Below, in pieces: positions 18,683 to 31,474 of a stretch of 64,000 nucleotides of DNA. The notes under the pieces are model-generated. The model was not told where the DNA came from. It saw only the letters and a list, made by a program, of their open reading frames with translations, and did not search any database. Each line of letters starts with the position of its first letter. The first letter of the stretch is position 1. The position numbers and the translations under genes were made by a program. The stretch lies in the NCBI GenBank assembly GCA_013368325.1, contig JAACJK010000064.1, positions 372,001-436,000 on the forward strand, read 5' to 3'. Origin of the DNA: Ephemerocybe angulata (taxonomy: Eukaryota > Basidiomycota > Agaricomycetes > Agaricales > Psathyrellaceae).

Positions 18683-20614
18683 ATGCCAGATAAGGCACCC
18701 ATCTCTCCTGCGCAGAACCTCCCAAGCGACATCCTCGAGCAGATATTTCTGCTCGTTGCTCACTCAGCAAAGGATTCCAAAGACCCCCTCCTCTCCGATG
18801 CTTTACCGCCGTTAACCACCACTGGAACCTTGTATCGCACTCTTGCACGCGGCTCTGGCAGAACCTTGGAGACATTCGTGTTGGCCTGCACCATTGCCGC
18901 CCGGAGATCGCTGCCGAGTTCTTCATATCCTCCCTCGAAGGCCGCCTCAAACGCGCCAAATCCCAACCCCTCACTTTCACTTTCAGTCTGACTCCAACTC
19001 TCGCATACGGGCCTCGCGACATACCGCTCGTTATAGAGCGTGCCCTCGCTCTCCTCGTTCGACATGCATCGCAATGGGTCGACGTCGGTTTCTCAATCCC
19101 CGCAAGACAGGTCCAAATGCTCGATACCGTGGCAGGAAGCCTCCCACTCCTGGAAAAGCTATCCATGGAGGTCTTGATTCCGGACGTGCCTACACGAATG
19201 AACCTGTTTGCCATCGCCCCCTGCCTGCACCACGTTTCTTTCCGATTCCCAGGGATGTACGATGCGGACGTACGCAGCAAAATACAGCTACCATGGTCGC
19301 AACTGGTTAGCTATCACGAGGACATATACCCTAAAGACGTCGGCTTTCACCCCGTCTTGACAACCTCCCCTCAACTTGAATCCTTAATCTGCACTTTTCC
19401 CTTCACTCGCCCTCCCTACTTTCTCGACATCCCTTTCCAGCACACAACCCTCACCCGACTACACCTAAAATTCACCTCCAACGACTCGTCCCTCCTCCGC
19501 CGTCTCATCCTTCCCTCGCTCTCGGATCTCTCAGTCGTCTCCTATGGGGTCGCCACCGTCTTTACCGACATCATGGGGCTCATCCACCAGAGCCACTGCG
19601 TTCTGTGCTCCTTGGCTCTCCTTCCAGATTCTAAGAGCTGGTTCGACCAGCATTGGGCGCTCACACGCATACTGGCCCACTGTCCCGCACTCACAAGGCT
19701 CACCGTGAACAGCATCCAATCAAAGGACCTCAGGCTTCTACGTGACGGAACTGAGACGGGCGAGATCCTCGTTCCGCACCTCAAACAATTTGTTCTCTGC
19801 TATACTTCGAGGTTCCCTACGGACCCGGAGGACGATTACGATGCTTTCAATGCTTTGGCCCACGCCCGGGAGGAGTTGTACCAGAGCGGACAGATCTCGA
19901 GTCCGTGGGAGTTGACCATTGAGTCTGCCCCGAATTTCGCTCTGGATGAATCGATTTGGTCGAGGATTCTGAGGCCGTTGGAGGGGTTCCCGCAGGCTGT
20001 GGCGCCTGGGATGGAGAGGGTGAGGAAGTGGGAGCATGTGTTGTGGGCACAGGTAGGGTTCGCTAGGAGTGTTGCGGCGGCGGCGGTGGGGGATAATCCG
20101 AAAGCCGGTCCGACGCTACTGGAGGAGGAGGGTATGAGTGGGATGCAGCTGCGGAAGGTCATCAAGGAGTTGGAAAGATTCAATTTTGCGAAGGATGATG
20201 TTGGGCTGCTCTATGTGAGTGTTTTCGTTGGCGCTCTTATAGTTTCGCTATGTTAACCTTTCTTGATGGATCCTTAGCGAGGAAATATGCCCCTTCTCAT
20301 GGAGAGGCTAGCGTCCCTCCCATCAGCTTCATTCCCTTTAGAGAAAACCCTTGGTCTCTCCACGCAAATAAAGGCACTCTTCGGAAAATGGAGACCACTT
20401 TTCATCGAGCATGCGAGGGTGCATCGACACTGGATGAGGAGGGGGAAACAGAGTATTGAATATATCAGTCCAAGGGATGGTGAGTGTGATTCTTACCACT
20501 CACGCACCATGAGATGAACCCTAACATATAATGATAGAGAGGCTGAAAGATGATGGCCTGGTCTGGGAGATTGTGGTCGGCGCACCGGAACAACCGAGAA
20601 CTCCAGCTCAGTAG
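18683..20614 (+). pseudogene. F-box gene (MPD-type family) with frameshift in the F-box
   Basis: The start MPDKAPISPAQNLPSDILEQIF matches the intact paralogue at 25273-27230. At about 18789 four bases present in the paralogue are missing, so the F-box helix runs out of frame to a stop at 18991. In the shifted frame the rest is open and colinear: NHHWNLVSHSC, LPLLEKLSMEVL, LFAIAPCLHHVSFRFPG, LTRLHLKFTSNDSSLLRRL. The two family introns at the 3' end are preserved (after GLLY and after SPRD), ending LVWEIVVG. A downstream ATG at 19117 could give a protein without the F-box. It lies in the loop of the palindrome. Confidence 0.82.
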
Positions 20615-20915
20615 CTCGAAGTCGGAATATGGCTGTAGCTGTATGATATAGACATAAGGCTATTAATGAGTTTAAAAATGAACCCTCTGGGAAGTGGTTC
20701 TAGCTGAGTCAATTCTGCGCCAAGTTAGAATACGCGGGGTAAAAACACCAGGCCAAAGAGATTATATACAAATTAGTGTTTCTGTTCGGTGTTAATACCT
20801 GGATTCGTGGTCCCATGGTTCAGCGGTGCTTGTTGGGCGCTTGGATGGGGAGGATAGGCGACCCGCGGGAAACCAACTTTTTATTGAGCAAACCTTTTGG
20901 GAAACCAACTTTTTA
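20615..20915. other. Spacer ending in a short direct repeat at the arm boundary
   Basis: AT-rich 3' flank of the F-box pseudogene. GGGAAACCAACTTTTTA occurs twice, 32 bases apart (20867-20883 and 20899-20915). The second copy ends exactly at the first base of the inverted arm. Confidence 0.6.
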
Positions 20916-23007
20916 GCGAGCCAAGGAACGGGGTGAAGTTCGTAGGGGGTAGAAGTACTCGTCCGACCGGCAGGCATGTGCGCCGAAGAAGAGCCGCAAT
21001 GGGAGTTCAGGCACGTCTCCATACGCACATCTTGTCGACGAAGAAACGAATGAGGAAAACGAGAGGCCGCACTGGAATTTGTAATACTTCAGCCCCAACA
21101 TATTGCATGTCCTCAAATCGGCAACAAAGTATTCATACAACTTCGCTCACTTCGCCCTACACAACATCCTTCATCAGCGTCCCTTTCTCCCAGTCCAACA
21201 CCCAACAAGCAGTCGGACGGATGTACGTACGCTTCCCCAGTCCACTCACAATCGGTGTTTTGAATCCGCGTGCATTGCCTGGTCACTTCGAATTCCCCCG
21301 ACTCGTCGTGCACGAGTCCAAGCACAGCTACGTGTGGGTAAGGCCATGGGCTGCATCGTTGTGTCGGTGTGTCAACTGCGCAGTGGACAACGGTGTGAGT
21401 TGGTGGCGAAGGGCAAGTTGTTTCTGGGACTGACAAATGGGTACGCACTCGCAGTACTCGACATCGCCCACCGCTGCCACCGCTTTCTCCCTAGCCAAGC
21501 GACCCTTTCCTCTCGCCCTCTCTACGCCCAACAACACAACAACATGTTCCCCGTCTCCTTCCGCACTCCGAACGCTTCATCATGTGCTCTGCTTGCCGGG
21601 CAGTCACGTTGTTCGTTCGGATCAAGCGAGAAGCAGTGGTGCTGGGCGGGTGGTGCTGGTGGAGCGTGAACAAGATGTGCTAGCGGTGAAGGAGCGCTCG
21701 GTGTTGTGGTGGCGGGCTTCATTGGACGCGCGGTAGTGGCGATACAGCTCGGCATCGTTGGACGCGAGCACAAAGCGGTAGTGGTGATACAGCTCGGCGT
21801 CGTTGGACGCGAGCACGAAGCAGTGGTGGGATTGGGTCTGGGTACAAGGTGAGTCTATTATTGTGTACCAACCATGACTGTCTTGCTTACCTTTTCAGCT
21901 CACTATCTCGAAACTACGGAAGCGACCAAGAGCGACGGCGCCGACAACACCTGCATCGCGCACAAGGCATATCGACAGCGACCCAAGGCAACGGAGGGCC
22001 GAGGCGAAGGAAAGAGGGTGTCGCCAGGGTAAGCCGGTCGTACACCGTCGAGCTCTTGTTGAAGCACTCTCTTTCATTGCACGGGTCGGCTTTAGGTGAC
22101 AGAGTCTGGAGGATGTTGGAGGACGGTGACAGTCTGCCGGTTGTATCTGCGGTGAGTCTTCCACGTAATCCGGGGGGTTCTGGGCGTTGGTACGGTGTTG
22201 TTGCAGGGTGCTCCAGGCGGCGAGGGTCGAGGCGGTGGAGGCATTCCTTGCTGTCGTGATCTTGCCTTGCACTGCAAGACTTGTCTCCCATCTTGGCTCT
22301 TTCTATCTGAGCATCTCTCCACAACGGACCCCACCTTCGCGCCCTCCCAGATCGCCTGCTATCCGTCGCCGCGCTGAGCATCACACTCGAGATCGCACCT
22401 CAAGCGGGGTTCGTGTACCAAGGGCATTCATTTCTTCTGCGTCCCTGAACACTCGCACTTTCGATAGGCTGTGAGCGGGTCGCATCTCGCGTCTTGGTGG
22501 TCTAGGATGATACGGTAAGTTCAGAGTTCATGAAAACGGCGCAAATCTCACTGACTCGTAACAGTCTTGTCACCGTTTAAAACTCGCCCCTTCACCAGCA
22601 TTCTCCCCAGCCGAACCCGTGCACATGGTGCTAGGGTTACCGGGGGTGGTTGTCTGTGGTGGTAGGAGGCAAGAGAGATACAATCCAAACTCGTGATCTC
22701 TCGCGCACTGATTTGATTCTGAACGACCGTATTCTACTGCGCGCCCTCAAACCGACTCTTGACTGACTCACCGGGGCAAAGCTGGGGGCAACTGTATGGA
22801 ATGCTTTTAACTGAGGAATGGAATACATTTGGGGCACTATAATATACGTTAACTTGTAAACTTGAGTCAATAGCCTCACTTAGGGGCATCAATATATGTG
22901 CATTTGTTCTGGAAGGACTGTCACACGGTCACATGGCCTTTGATGCGGTTTTTTCTTGGCACAAAATCCGCCGCGGACAAGAACCCGAGCCATAAATGGC
23001 CTCGGAA
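20916..23007 (-). repeat. Right arm of large inverted repeat (2,092 bp)
   Basis: Inverted copy of 13720-15811. Outside the arm, homology stops at once: GGCCTCGGAA is followed by TATAGACAAC here, against the complement of ACCGGGG on the left side. The same AAATGGCCTCGGA end sequence also occurs at about 18346 inside the loop. Confidence 0.93.
21103..22377 (+). other. Unidentified putative spliced gene, right-arm copy
   Basis: An open frame of 188 codons (21103-21669) is followed by three segments with proper intron ends: 21849-21898 (GTGAGT...TTTTCAG), 22029-22095 and 22152-22206. Joining the exons gives two alternative frames that stay open; one ends in a Gly-rich stretch (GAPGGEGRGGGGIP) and stops at 22375-22377. 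Near 21725-21830 one frame encodes a tandem repeat of about 16 residues (AVVxIQLGxVGREH). I recognise no domain. The two arm copies are divergent, with 5' ends facing the loop. Confidence 0.38.
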
Positions 23008-23418
23008 TATAGACAACTTGAGAAACTCAAAGCGCTTAACATTTAAGCGCCCAGTCCCTGGTTTCCTGGGCTCTATTCCTACTAGCTATATACTTTCCAC
23101 GCCTGGTAGTCAGATGTATTAGAGCCCAGGCCGCCTCAGCACTGACTCCCGATAAGTGCCTTCTTCCTATAACGGAGATTCTCGTAGACACATAATCCAG
23201 ATACTCCCAGGGCTCACTCATACAGAACAACACTATAGGCTTTCAAATACTCTCCATTGAACAACAGCAAAGACATGAGTACATTTAATCTGTAGGCTAT
23301 CAGAACTCCATAAAAAGCTTGCTGCTGCTTAAGGTGAGAACTTGGTTGGAACTTGGGCGACCAAAGGGAAAATATGATTTCGAGAATTAGAGAACTCTGG
23401 CAATGATGGCACATCTGT
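23008..23418. other. Intergenic, nothing firm
   Basis: About 410 bases between the palindrome and the 3' end of the kinase-like gene. It contains a TAAGCGCCCAG motif (23044) that recurs elsewhere in the window. No gene seen. Confidence 0.5.
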
Positions 23419-24903
23419 TTAAGAAGGCCCAATATCTCCCATGAGTTGAGGCGAGGAGTAACCTGGAATAATTCAAATTTAACTCCTTTCCAATGAACTC
23501 AAATAATGTTGCTTACCGATACTGTTCCTGCCGTAGGGAGTCAAGATGTACGAGGCTCTCTGCAACGCTTTAAGATGACCAGATTTAGGGACCTTAACGT
23601 GCTGGGAGATGAGCCAAGCAAACCCATCGGCGTCCGAAAGGGCCATCTCCATAAAGCAGACTGGCAAAAAGGAGGTGGCTTCAAAGTCAATAGCTATTAT
23701 CTTGCCTTGCTCGTCCTTCAAGAAGTTGTTTTCGTTCATGTCAGAAAGGCGCAGGTAGTGTTGTTTGGGCCTGGGCTTGGCCTGAAGCCCGCGGCTTGGG
23801 CCTGGCTTTTGCGGGCCTGGGCTTTCAAAAATGCCAGGCCAAGCCCACTTTTGCTTTGACTTTGGGCTTGGGCTTGGCCTGGGCTTTCACTACAATAATT
23901 CAATACAAACCATAGCTATTGATTTTTACCATTTCAATACAAATATTTGTAGTCTCCAAACTGATTATGTACCATATCACTCAAAATAGTACTTGCCATG
24001 CATGGGAATTGAACTGTTAGCCTCCTGTCGTGATTTGTGCACTCCAACCGGTGTGCTATTATAAGAATATAAATTGTTTTGTCAATTTCTCGTGACATAG
24101 TGGGCTTGGGCCTGGCATATTTCGAGGCCAGGCCCAAGCCCAGTGAAAGCCCACACCAAATGTGGGCCTGGGCTTGGCCTGGCTTGGTTATTTTGGGCTT
24201 GGCTTGGCCCGGCCTGGGCTTTGAAGCCCAAGCCCTGACAACACTAGGCACAGGCGAAGACCATATGCTTCAACCTCTGGCAAACCTCTGGGGCAAAGGT
24301 CACAGAATACGGATGTTTTGCAAAGCACAGAATCTACAAAGCGTCAATACCATGGTGACATTTTTGGGGTGGGGGCTCGACCAGGAGTTTACTTACGCCA
24401 TTGACATGGTTCTCCAGTTCTTGTACAGAGCCGTATGCGACAGATGATTCGCAATCTACAAAAAAGCGGTGGCCAATAATCCCTCCACCAACTGGCCCAG
24501 GGCGCAATTCCGGCCCCTGGATGCCGAAAAGGTACTGCACAGCAGCCCCCACACGTTTGGCGTCCTGGCTCGTGCATGCTGCCCCTTTGACATACTCCAT
24601 CACGATGAAGCCATAGCCCTTTGCTTTGAAGGCAAGATATACAAGCGGTACACGCACAGGCGCGTCGTCCGTTGTGGTGTTGATCAACTGAGCTACGAAG
24701 TGCTGCGTCCGCGCTTCGCTCATGTACACCACCTCACCAAACTTTACCCATGCGTATGCTGCACTCCCGGGCCCGTGGAAGAGGGGAATGCCCCATATTT
24801 CGGGTGTCGTGGAACTGAAACAAGCTTTTATAATCTCGTCGGGGGTTGCCAGGTCCGCGGGCTTGCCTTCATTATCGACGAAAACTTGAATGGGTTTCGA
24901 CAT
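23419..24903 (-). pseudogene. Kinase/phosphotransferase-like gene interrupted by a MITE
   Basis: Exon 1 (24903-24397) starts MSKPIQVFVDNEG and contains GEARTQHFVAQLI, VPLVYLAFKAKGYGFIVMEYVKG and PGPVGGGIIGHRFFVD. A 63-nt intron (24396-24334) follows. Exon 2 reads to HMVFACA and is then broken by the element at 23758-24244. Beyond it the frame resumes with LRLSDMNENNFLKD and IAIDFEATSFLP, like the catalytic HxDxxxxN and (D/E)F segments of aminoglycoside-phosphotransferase-like proteins (Ser replaces the His). A last GT-AG intron near 23507-23461 leads to the stop at 23419-23421. Removing the element and one TA restores the frame exactly. The substrate is unknown. Confidence 0.72.
23756..24246. 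mobile_element. 487-bp MITE with TA target duplication
   Basis: The element 23758-24244 has GTGTTGT...ACAACAC ends, flanked by TA on both sides. Subterminal DNA is made of GGGCTTGGGCCTGG-type repeats facing inward from both ends. TA duplication and short TIRs suggest a Tc1/mariner-like non-autonomous element. On the minus strand it holds sequences like pol III box A (24048-24058) and box B (GTTCAATTCCC, 24004-24014), but no tRNA fold. Confidence 0.8.
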
Positions 24904-25272
24904 GTCGGCGCAATGTCGGCGTCCTGGAAAGGAAGGAGTGGCAGGAGAGAACGATGGCGAATATGAGAAAGACCCGGACACCAGGGGATGAGTGCACCTC
25001 TCGTGACTGGTTTCTTCATTTAGAGACCGGTTCAGCTGTGCTCAGGTCTACAGGTGACAGCGAGGCTGAGGGTGAAGACAGGTGAAGATACACGGGGGAG
25101 GCAGTGCATACTATGTGCGTGTGATCAGTATGTTCCTGATGTAGTCCGACCTCGGTGGCAGTTGGTTTCAGTGTTTCTCGCACTTAAAAAAGCAGCCCAA
25201 TAGAGTATGAGTTACCATTGAAATAAAGCAGACCGGAACTCGAACATCAACACGTATTAGTATGCAAGCAAG
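24904..25272. other. Intergenic between kinase-like and F-box genes
   Basis: Promoter side of the kinase-like gene and 3' side of the F-box gene. No independent feature recognised. Confidence 0.4.
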
Positions 25273-27230
25273 CTATAGCCAAATCCCTACTTCGAGCCAC
25301 TCAGCCCGGGTCCTCGGGGTTTCGGGTGCACCGACCACCATCTCCCAGACCAAGTCGTCATCTTCCCTCCTCTCTGTTGCCAAGATTGATTAGGCTATCC
25401 CCCTAGTTGCGAACGAAGATAGGACTTTAGGCTTACCGCTTTCCCGACCAATGAATTCCACGGTATGCTTCCCCCTCCTCATCCACCGGCCATTCACCCT
25501 CGCGTCCTCAATGAGAAGTGACTTCCACTTTCTGAACAATGCTTTCGTCCAGGCAGAGAGGTCGAACACTTTTTCAAGTGGAAAGGTTTCTGGCGGGAGG
25601 GACGCAATTCGTTCGAGAAGAAGCGGTACCTCCCTGTGCTACGAAACCGAAGAAGAAATTATCAGCATCACCTGTAGGCACAACTCGACGAAACATAAAG
25701 CAGATTACCCACATAAAGCAGCCCAATATTCCCCCTGTTCAACTCATATGCCTCCATCTCCCTGGCTACCTTCAGCAACTGCAACCCACTTATGCTCTCC
25801 CTCAAGATGCTCGGGCTTGAATCCTCGGTGCGAACCTCGGCAACATTTCTACCTTCGTCAAGCAGTATCCCCAACGTATGCACCCACCTTCCCACCTTCC
25901 CCGCCGGCGAGCCTACATGATGACGAGTCGAGAATCCCTCCAGCTGGCCTATTACCTTCAACCAAGACACCTCTCCCTGGAAAGAAGGCGCGATCTCGAT
26001 ACTCAACTCCAATGGCTTCCGACGCATCTCCTCCCGTGCACAGGCCAGATCCCTTAACGCATAGTAGTCGTCCTGCGGCGTTATCGGAAAGCTCGAAGTA
26101 TAACACAAAATGAGTCTTCGGAGGGAAGGCACGACGAGTCCAGACCCCGTGCCGTTCGGGCGTGTCAGATTTTCGAGGTCCTGGGGCGGGATGCTGTTCA
26201 CAGTGAGGGAATGAAGTTCTGGGCAGATATTTAACACCCGGGTGAGTGCCCCACCCTGGTTGGTATAGGACGCACAGTCCGGCAGAATTGCGAGAGAGCG
26301 GATGACGCAGTGGCTTTGTTGGATGAGCGCCATGATGTCGGGGAAAATGGTGTCGACGCCAGAGGAGACGACAGAGAGGTCTTCGAGAGAGGGAATGATG
26401 AGCCGGCGAAGGATGGTCGAGTTGCTGGCAGTAAATTTTAGATGCAGCCGGGTGAGGGTCGAGTGTTGGACTGGGACGGCGATGGAGTAGTTGATGCTTG
26501 TGAATGGGAATGAGCAGATTAGGGACTGAAGTTTCGGGGAGCCCACTAAGGCGAGGTGGAAGCCGACGTCTTGGGGAAAGATATCCTCGTGGTAACTGAG
26601 GAGTTGTGACCAGGGCAGATGTATCTTGTCGCGTACGTCCACACCGTACTTTCCTGGGAATCGGAAGGAGGCGTGGCGAAGGCGCGGCGCAATCGCGAAT
26701 TGGTCCAATCGTACTGGAACATCTGGGTGCAAGACTTCCATTGATATTCTTTCTAGGAGGGGGAGCTTTCCAGCCACGGAATTGAGGAAGTAAACGTGCG
26801 CCGCGGGGAGTGAGAACCCAACATTCTCCCATTGTGCTGAATATCGGGCGAGGACAGCGAAGGCACGCTCAATGACGAGCTGTATGTCGCGTGGGCGTCC
26901 ATATGCAAGGGTCGGAGCCACGTTGAACGTGAACGTGACAGGTTGTGATCTGGCGCGTTCAAAACGATCTTCGAGGGAGGATATGAGCAGTTCTGAGGCA
27001 CTCTCAGGGCGGCAGTTGTGTAGGTCAACACGGATGTGCCCAAGATTCTGCCAGAGCGGAGTGCAAGAGTACGATACATGGTTCCAGTGATGATTTACGG
27101 CAGTAAAGCATCTGAGAGCCTGGAGTGGGTCATCGGAATCCTTGGCTGAATTGGCTACTAGGGTCAGGATTTGTTCGAGTATATCACTTGGAAGGTCCTG
27201 GGCGGGTGAGAGATGTGGGTTATCGGGCAT
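25273..27230 (-). CDS. F-box protein (MPD-type family), intact
   Basis: CDS complement(join(25273-25373, 25437-25638, 25713-27230)), 606 residues. It starts MPDNPHLSPAQDLPSDILEQI; an upstream in-frame extension to 27296 lacks similarity to the paralogues. The F-box spans about residues 12-60 (LPSDILEQIL, NHHWNHVSYSC, LWQNLGHIRV). Leucine-rich strands follow (LPLLERISMEVL, LTRLHLKF, LRRLIIPSLEDLSV, CPELHSLTVNSI). Exon 2 encodes PLLLERIASLP and KALFRKWKSLL, and exon 3 ends DLVWEMVVG...EWLEVGIWL. Both intron positions are shared with the loci at 18683 and 34063. It is probably an SCF ubiquitin-ligase adaptor; the target is unknown. Confidence 0.88.
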
Positions 27231-28795
27231 GTTCTGTCGTTGCAACTCAGGATTGACCAGTGCGCTATATGACGAGTGAATTACTGACCAAAGCACTTTT
27301 CAATCGGTCCCTCCTCGAAGAAGCTGTGGTTGAAGCGGTCGTGGCAGCATTCGGGTTGACGGTTGACCCTGATCATGGCTGTACAAGTCAAGCCATGGGA
27401 AGGATTGATTTTGGCCTCATCAAGAAGCTGACTAACACAGACCCCTGACTGGAAACACGGCGCTAAACTCGAATAGGTGAGAGAGACGTACCTCTGGATG
27501 TAACCCCTCCCGAATATGCTGTGAATTGGTGCTGTGCTTGAAGCTGTCCCAACTTTGCCCGCATTCCGCTCATGGCTGTCCAAAGTCAAGCCGCGGCGCA
27601 CTGATTCCGGCTCGATTTATAAAAGTCCCGAATTCAACCCAATGCCACAGGCGTACTCAGCCTGTAGTACGACCGGCCTATGGTCGACATCGGGTCATTG
27701 CCGAGAAATCTAGTTCACGTCTCTGGCACGTTGGGCACCCACATCACCACAAGTATCCCAACAAGGTCTCGCCCCGACCCTCGAATCGGCATGGCAAAAG
27801 CCCTGGGCGCCTATTCACAAAACCTCATCTGGTGTAACCTGTCTATAGGACGAGAATACTAGGTGCGCAAACAGGATTTTGAAGCCGCGATTTCTCTCGC
27901 ACCACAATTGAGAAGATACGGCAAGGCTGGTGAGGTGGCGAAGAATTGGAGGGAGTGACGCGTGACTGTCGTGGTGGTCACGTCGACTCGCTCGAAACTC
28001 CTTTTGCTTTGCTTCCGTCCTCCATGTCCGTTTGCTCTCATCGCATATATTCGTTAAGATTCTCGTTGTGCATCCCTGGGGCCCATCCGAGCACATACCC
28101 AGAAGCTCTGCTTCTCGCCTAGATGTGTATGCCTGCTATTTGAGATTTTTCTACGGAAAGTTGATGGAAATTCCTCTTGGCCGGAAACCTTCAGACCCTC
28201 GCACGGAAGAGCTGACACGACTTGGACGGCAACTTCCTGCAAGGAGCTATCAATCAGGCTATCTAGCCTAATGCCGAAAAACTGGTTCGTTGATGTGTTT
28301 GTGGAATATCTCGGGAATACCCTCACAATATCATGATTCGTTGGATGCTTCTGTTTTCAGCTCGACTCTAAGGTTGAGCGTTTGAACATGCTGGAGTCTG
28401 AAATATCCAAACATCGCGTTCGCGCGGTGCCCAAGCTTACACCGTGGTTCATGACCTTGAAAGTTGAGTATTTTTGCAAGACCATCGCCGCCCCGTCAAT
28501 CAAGAAGATTTCTTCAACCAGCAAATATGCAACTCCCTCCTCCTTCCCCCCTTCCATCCCTCAGCCTCTCTCTAATAAGCGCCCAGGGTTTCTAGCCAGT
28601 GTGGGAAGATATCTCGTGCGAATGTCCTTCCCGTTCGAGCGCGGCAAACGAGTCAAGTGACTCGCAATATTGATCACCCTTTATCGACGAAGCCGTCGAA
28701 AAAAGTGGATGCTGAGGCTGGTTCGGACTTCGTTATCACTATCACAATCGCTCAGATCCCATCCGCGACCTATCCCCAGACCCCTGTACCGCGCG
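27231..28795. other. Long spacer between F-box and LysRS genes
   Basis: About 1.56 kb, presumably holding both divergent promoters. Open frames here (for example 27526-27837 and 28382-28660) show no recognisable domain and I do not call them genes. A TAAGCGCCCAGGG motif lies at 28576. Confidence 0.4.
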
Positions 28796-30851
<2,056 letters not shown>

Positions 30852-31474
30852 TTTGCACGTTGATTGCTAGAAAATAAATGAAGGTAGAGAAATGCTCTCG
30901 CTCCCGAGTTGCTGTTGGGTGTAAAATGTTATGATGTTTGGTAGACCAGACTATTTTTATTTGCTTTCTTTTGTCTTTTGTCTTTTCGTCCTGGGGCTGG
31001 GGCCTGTATTTGGGTGAAAGGGTTTGGTGCTTGTGTTTAATGCGGGCAACTTTCGGAATCTACAGTGGTCGGCTCCACACTCGAACTTCGATAGCACTGT
31101 TCTGCGGTTGTACTAATAGTTGTCTAGGTGTATTCGAGCAAGGGTGGCGATTTGGTCATGGACCTGTACGAACTGGTCCAAAGTCGGGGCGCGCAGCGGT
31201 AAACCAGTGTTACCTGTTTATTGTTCGCCGAAGGTCCATCCATACCTTCTCGCAAGGACAATTGGGTGCTTTGTGAGTATGGGCTTTGCTACCCTTGCAT
31301 AGAGGATGCTGATCTCGGACAATAATGCAGCGGTGATTGCCCCTGGAAGTACATAAAAGCGATTGGTCGAGGGGCTCGTTCAAAACTACTCTCTCTCTAG
31401 AGCTCTCCGGTGAGTACGATGTCTCAAAACCCTCGTGTCGAGCTCACGTTTCAACAGATTGCCAAAGCTCGACC
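30852..31474. other. LysRS 3' flank and F-box promoter
   Basis: Non-coding. T-rich stretch near 30950-30990. A GTGAGT...CAACAG segment at about 31411-31457 could be a 5' leader intron of the next gene. Confidence 0.4.

Noticed and set aside
23758..24244. Introner-type intron in the kinase-like gene
   Set aside because: The ends do not give GT-AG at the position that restores the frame; TA duplication with TIRs indicates a DNA transposon.
28382..28660. Small plus-strand gene upstream of LysRS
   Set aside because: 92 codons with no recognisable domain or paralogue; it lies in the promoter region.
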